This document shows, in pieces, positions 60,556-64,000 of a stretch of DNA of 64,000 nt. The translations under genes and the position numbers were made by a program. Source of the DNA: an uncultured Prevotellaceae bacterium (GTDB taxonomy: Bacteria > Bacteroidota > Bacteroidia > Bacteroidales > Bacteroidaceae); assembly GCA_947176535.1 (NCBI GenBank), contig CAMWQU010000010.1:1-64000 (forward strand), in the 5' to 3' direction. The stretch's first letter is position 1. Each line of letters starts with the position of its first letter. Under the pieces are notes generated by a model. That model did no database searches. It was given only the letters and a program-made list of their open reading frames with translations, and was not told the DNA's origin.

Positions 60556-63408
60556 ATGAATCTCCGTTTCACCTTTCTTTTGCTGTCTTGCATGGGGCTT
60601 TTTGCCGCCTCTTCCGTGCAAGGCAAGTCCCGCTTTATCCGTAGTGTAGAACCCGTCTCCGTCTCCTCACCCGTGGGGACGGCCCCCGAATTACCCTGGC
60701 AGGTGTGGGTCACCTATTCCGACGGTTATGCCGAGTGGCGTTCTGTCCGCTGGGATAATGCCATGCGGCAGACTGAAGAAGCACAGGCCGATTCGGCACT
60801 CTATCCCGTGGGACGCCGCTACGAAGTACGGGGATTCATCATCGGAGACAACACGACGGCGGAGGGTTTCCCCGTCACGGCGGAAGTCTGTGTCGTCGCC
60901 CGTCCGCATTCTGTTCCGTCACCGCAGCCCGCGGTTCGGCCTCTGCCGCTTGCCGATGTCCGGCTGACGGGCAGCAACCGCCTCACCGAGAACCGCGACC
61001 TCGCCATTCGCACCATCCTGTCCTGGGATGTGGCGCAACAGCTTTACAACTACCGCGATACCTACGGTCTCCCCACCGAGGGTTATCCCCGCTCCGACGG
61101 TTGGGACTCGCCGACCACCAAACTCAAAGGGCACGGCACGGGGCACTATCTCTCGGCGCTGGCTTTTGCTTTTGCCTCGGCCGGGGATGAAACGACCAAG
61201 GCCGAACTCCGCCGCTGCATCCGCTGCATGGTGGATGAGATGCGGCAGTGTCAGGAACGGACTTTCCTCTGGAACGATTCGCTGGGACGTTACTGGGAGG
61301 CCCGCGACTTAGCACCCGGGGACAGTCTCCTAAACCTGAAGGGCACGTGGGCCGACTTCGACCGCTACAAGCGCGACTACCGCCACTACGGCTACGGCTA
61401 TCTCAACGCCATTCCGCCCCAGCACGCTCTTCTCGTTGAGGCTTACCGCCCCTACAATAACGAAGCGTGGGTGTGGGCACCTTACTATACCATCCACAAG
61501 CAGTTGGCCGGACTTATCGACATCGCCCGAAATATTGACGAACCCGACGTTGCGGCCAAAGCCATACTCATCGCCCGCGACATGGGGCTGTGGGTGTGGA
61601 ACCGTCTCCATTACCGTACTTTCGTGCAGACGGAGGGTACGCAGGCCGAGCGTCGCGAGCGTCCCGGCAACCGCTATGAGATGTGGAACATGTACATTGC
61701 CGGCGAGGTGGGCGGCATGGCCGAGTCGCTGTCCCAGCTTTCCGAAATGATGACTGACACTGTCCACAAGACCCGTCTGCTCGAAGCCGCCGCCTATTTC
61801 GACGCCCCGGCTTTCTTCACGCCCCTCAGCCGGAACATCGACGACATACGCACGCGGCATGCCAACCAGCACATCCCCATGATTACCGGTGCTTTGCGTT
61901 CCTACCGTTCCAACGGAAATCCCTATTATTACCACCTTTCCCGCAACTTCTGGAATCTCGTTCAGGGCCGCTACCTCTACGCCACGGGCGGGGTGGGCAA
62001 CGGAGAAATGTTCCGTCAGCCCTATTCCCAGATGCTCAGCATGAATACCAACACGCAGGCCGACTACCATAACGACATCTATCCCAATCCCAACATCAAC
62101 GAGACCTGCTGTGCCTACAATCTGGCCAAACTCACCAAGGAACTCAACGGCTACACGCCGGACGATGCCACGCTGATGGATTACTACGAGCGGGTGCTCT
62201 ACAACCAGATTGTGGGGTCGCTCCATCCCACGCACTACGGAGTCACCTACCAGTATGCCGTGGGCATGAACGCCACCAAACCCTTTGGAAACGAGACGCC
62301 CCAGTCCTCCTGCTGCGGAGGCACCGGGGCCGAAAATCACGTCAAGTACCAGGAGGCTGCCTACTTCGTCTCCGACGACGATTCGTTGCTCTACGTAGCC
62401 CTCTACCTGCCCACCGAAGCCCGTTGGCGCGGGCTGGGCGTCACCCTCTCTCAGGATTGTGCGTGGCCCGCGGAGAAGAGCATCATCCGTGTCCGGGGCG
62501 GGGGAGAGTTCGCCATGCGTCTGCGCGTTCCCTACTGGGCCACGCAGGGCTTTGAAGTCCGCCTCAACGGGACTCCTCTTTCCGCACCTTCGGACTCCCG
62601 CACGTCCCGTTACGTCGAGATCCCTCGACGCTGCTGGTCGGCCGACGATGTCGTGGAGGTGACGATGCCTTTCATGCCCCACATCAGCTTCGGCCCCGAC
62701 AAGATGGAACTTGCCGCCACCGGCCGGAACGCTCTCCATACGCCTTTCGCTCCCTGTTGGGCCGGAGCCCTCATGTTTGGCCCGTTGGTCATGGCCACTC
62801 CCGATGTCCACACCTGGGACGAAGCCGATTTCCGCCTGAGTGCCGACCTCCGCGAGTTGAAAGTCCGTCGCTCTCCCGTCTACACCTGCCGGTTGGGGAA
62901 CATTTCCTTTCAGCCGGACTATTGGCATACGGACAGTTGTACCCATTATCTGCGCCTCGACGTGAAGGCACGGCGAAAGTCTGCCCGGCAGTCCGCTTCC
63001 GTTTCCCGACTTGCCCGACTCATGCAGGTGGCGCGCGAGCGTCAGTCGGCCCAGGAAGCCTGGCAGGCCATGGCGACGAAAGTACCCGATTATGCACCTT
63101 GGGCCCCGCACGGTTATGCGCGCATGTTGCAGGCCATGCAGGCGGCCGATGCCGCAGCACTCGATTTGGCCATCAACACCATGCGCCCCGGCAATCTGGC
63201 CGAGCCGGAGGATTTGGCCGAACTGCTCACCCTCGCGGCTGACCTCCGTGAGAACCGGCCCGGCAAGGATGAGGCTCTGCGCGAGGCACTCCGTTATGCC
63301 GACATGGTGGTCGCTTACGTCAATGATGGTAGCGGCACGCACGACCTTATCGCGAAAGCCTTGTCCCGACTTCGTGAGTTTTCTGCTGCCTCTTCTGCCC
63401 GGCCGTAA
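60556..63408 (+). CDS. GH127/GH146-type beta-L-arabinofuranosidase (DUF1680 family)
   Basis: 950-residue exported protein with signal peptide MNLRFTFLLLSCMGLFAASS. A bacterial Ig-like domain (about 35-125, PWQVWVTYSDGYAEWRSVRW) precedes the catalytic (alpha/alpha)6 barrel that starts DVRLTGSNRLTENRDLAIR and contains GYPRSDGWDSPTTKLKGHGT. The zinc-thiolate site is visible as NETCCAYN (Glu516, Cys518, Cys519) and SSCCGG (Cys586, Cys587); in GH127/GH146 a Zn-bound Cys is the nucleophile. A C-terminal beta-sandwich and helical tail follow. The probable substrate is beta-linked arabinofuranose, and GH51 at 10.8-12.8 kb would act on alpha linkages. It is only 9 bp from waaA, an unusual placement next to housekeeping genes. 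Confidence 0.9.
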   Translation: MNLRFTFLLLSCMGLFAASSVQGKSRFIRSVEPVSVSSPVGTAPELPWQVWVTYSDGYAEWRSVRWDNAMRQTEEAQADSALYPVGRRYEVRGFIIGDNTTAEGFPVTAEVCVVARPHSVPSPQPAVRPLPLADVRLTGSNRLTENRDLAIRTILSWDVAQQLYNYRDTYGLPTEGYPRSDGWDSPTTKLKGHGTGHYLSALAFAFASAGDETTKAELRRCIRCMVDEMRQCQERTFLWNDSLGRYWEARDLAPGDSLLNLKGTWADFDRYKRDYRHYGYGYLNAIPPQHALLVEAYRPYNNEAWVWAPYYTIHKQLAGLIDIARNIDEPDVAAKAILIARDMGLWVWNRLHYRTFVQTEGTQAERRERPGNRYEMWNMYIAGEVGGMAESLSQLSEMMTDTVHKTRLLEAAAYFDAPAFFTPLSRNIDDIRTRHANQHIPMITGALRSYRSNGNPYYYHLSRNFWNLVQGRYLYATGGVGNGEMFRQPYSQMLSMNTNTQADYHNDIYPNPNINETCCAYNLAKLTKELNGYTPDDATLMDYYERVLYNQIVGSLHPTHYGVTYQYAVGMNATKPFGNETPQSSCCGGTGAENHVKYQEAAYFVSDDDSLLYVALYLPTEARWRGLGVTLSQDCAWPAEKSIIRVRGGGEFAMRLRVPYWATQGFEVRLNGTPLSAPSDSRTSRYVEIPRRCWSADDVVEVTMPFMPHISFGPDKMELAATGRNALHTPFAPCWAGALMFGPLVMATPDVHTWDEADFRLSADLRELKVRRSPVYTCRLGNISFQPDYWHTDSCTHYLRLDVKARRKSARQSASVSRLARLMQVARERQSAQEAWQAMATKVPDYAPWAPHGYARMLQAMQAADAAALDLAINTMRPGNLAEPEDLAELLTLAADLRENRPGKDEALREALRYADMVVAYVNDGSGTHDLIAKALSRLREFSAASSARP

Positions 63409-63430
63409 CGTCCTTTTTCCTACCTCTTCG

Positions 63431-63570
63431 TCGGGCCCTCCGGAGAGTCCTTCCGAGGACGGGCTTCAATCCTGCTATGGACGGAGCTCCGTCCATAGCA
63501 GGATTGAGGCCCGACAATAGCGGGACGAGGCACCGTCCTCCCCGCGTGTGCGTGTACATTAAAATAGGAA
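63431..63570. repeat. Composite intergenic repeat, copy F (22 bp units with 40 bp perfect palindrome)
   Basis: Five 22 bp units tile 63431-63540 (breaks at 63453, 63475, 63497 and 63519). Units two to four include a perfect 40 bp palindrome centred between 63486 and 63487 (arm ATCCTGCTATGGACGGAG at its core), extending to 27 bp arms with one mismatch. Next comes the alternating block CGCGTGTGCGTGTAC (63543-63557) and the tail ATTAAAATAGGAA, which matches the tail of copy B. It lies between convergent genes, just before a bidirectional terminator. Confidence 0.84.
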
Positions 63571-63575
63571 GCACA

Positions 63576-63622
63576 AAAATATCGGTACTTTTAGCGTTGT
63601 ATGCCGAAAGTACCGATATTTT
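63576..63622. terminator. Bidirectional intrinsic terminator
   Basis: Perfect 16 bp stem (AAAATATCGGTACTTT at 63576-63591; complement at 63607-63622) with flanking T/A runs on both sides. It can stop transcription of GH127 (plus) and of the carbonic-anhydrase-like gene (minus). Confidence 0.88.
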
Positions 63623-63644
63623 ATTTTCTTATTTCCCGACGGTC

Positions 63645-64000
63645 TTAAACCAAGTCTTCGCTGCGGGTGACAATCTGCGTGTTGGCAGGGTCGCTGTCGG
63701 CCTCACGGAACCAGTCGCTGTACTGGACATAGTGTTGTGCGTAGGTCTTGTTGAGGGCCTGAGCCTGTTCTGGGTCTACTTTTTTGATGAACTTGGCCGG
63801 CACGCCGCCCCACAATTCGCCGTCGCCGATGACCGTGTTTGACAGCACCAACGCACCGGCTGCAACGATGGCACCGCGGCCCACAATGGCGTGGTCGAGC
63901 ACGGTGGCCCCCATGCCCACGAGTGCCCCGTCGCGCACTTCGCAGCCGTGGAGGGTGACGGAGTGGCCGATGGTGACGTCGTCGCCCAAAATGACGGCTG
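63645..64000 (-). CDS. Gamma-carbonic anhydrase / hexapeptide-repeat family protein (5' end outside window)
   Basis: C-terminal 118 residues of a left-handed beta-helix protein; the frame is open at the right edge, so the N-terminus is missing. Visible repeats are VILGDDVTIGHSVTLHGCEV, RDGALVGMGATVLDHAIVGR, GAIVAAGALVLSNTVIGDGE and LWGGVPAKFIKKV, the last typical of the YrdA/PaaY-type gamma-CA family. The histidines in GHSVTLHGC are in the position of the metal ligands. The C-terminal helix ends ...NTQIVTRSEDLV. Enzymatic activity in this subgroup is often unproven, so carbonic anhydrase activity is only likely by family. Confidence 0.88.
   Translation of the reverse strand, partial: AVILGDDVTIGHSVTLHGCEVRDGALVGMGATVLDHAIVGRGAIVAAGALVLSNTVIGDGELWGGVPAKFIKKVDPEQAQALNKTYAQHYVQYSDWFREADSDPANTQIVTRSEDLV

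Noticed and set aside
21271..63540. CRISPR array reading of the 21-22 bp repeats
   Set aside because: Units are contiguous with no unique spacers, differ between copies, and no cas gene is present.
1..64000. tRNA, rRNA, insertion sequences and prophage
   Set aside because: No cloverleaf-like sequence, transposase, integrase or phage structural gene was recognised; the ORF6N gene alone is not enough to call a mobile element.

Overview
The window reads as chromosome of an anaerobic Bacteroidales bacterium, most likely Prevotellaceae (inference). Grounds: a por/gld type IX secretion (T9SS) operon with three secreted proteins carrying T9SS C-terminal sorting domains, fimbrillin-family lipoproteins, a V-type ATPase operon with the DUF2764 subunit, and about ten sites matching the Bacteroidota promoter pattern (TTTG, 19-20 bp, TAnnTTTG). 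I saw no rRNA, tRNA, CRISPR array, insertion sequence or prophage.

Layout. 1-4711: V-ATPase operon on the minus strand (E, DUF2764, A, B; B runs off the left edge), then a 2[4Fe-4S] ferredoxin and porT. 5920-12773: minus-strand housekeeping and hydrolase genes (FecE-like ABC ATPase, GH20 hexosaminidase, the greA/HIT/manC unit, GH51 arabinofuranosidase). 13226-17380: plus-strand Ser-type sulfatase, phosphoglucosamine mutase and nagA. 17493-33744: minus-strand block with three very large T9SS cargo proteins (GLUG-repeat protein, M60 mucinase-like peptidase, discoidin-like protein), nagB, and an unusual rubredoxin / DUF6057 / haem-motif PD40 lipoprotein unit. 33976-35090: AT-rich ORF6N-PLD gene behind a decayed XRE regulator. 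35338-38935: DUF4954 protein, a small conserved gene, a cobalamin adenosyltransferase and DUF2795. 39031-45827: five-gene fimbrillin cluster with one gene lacking its signal peptide and one split by a single amber codon. 46250-52226: porP-K-L-M-N, then priA. 54898-63408: lipoprotein with a G8 tract, 7TM-HD phosphohydrolase, gltX-waaA-GH127. The right edge cuts a gamma-carbonic-anhydrase-like gene.

How it fits together: PorT and PorPKLMN supply the T9SS that would export the three CTD proteins. GH20, M60, sulfatase, NagA, NagB and GlmM suggest use of host or dietary glycans rich in N-acetylhexosamine and sulfate; GH51 and GH127 suggest arabinose-containing polymers. No SusC/SusD pair is present, so these are not classical polysaccharide utilisation loci.

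The most interesting unexplained structure is a family of six intergenic composite repeats (near 12.9, 21.3, 35.2, 46.0, 54.8 and 63.5 kb). Each has 3-5 tandem 21-22 bp palindromic units, then an alternating purine-pyrimidine (CG/TG) block and an AT-rich tail. They fall into two sequence subfamilies with the same architecture. They match no feature class I can name and are the best candidate here for an undescribed element.
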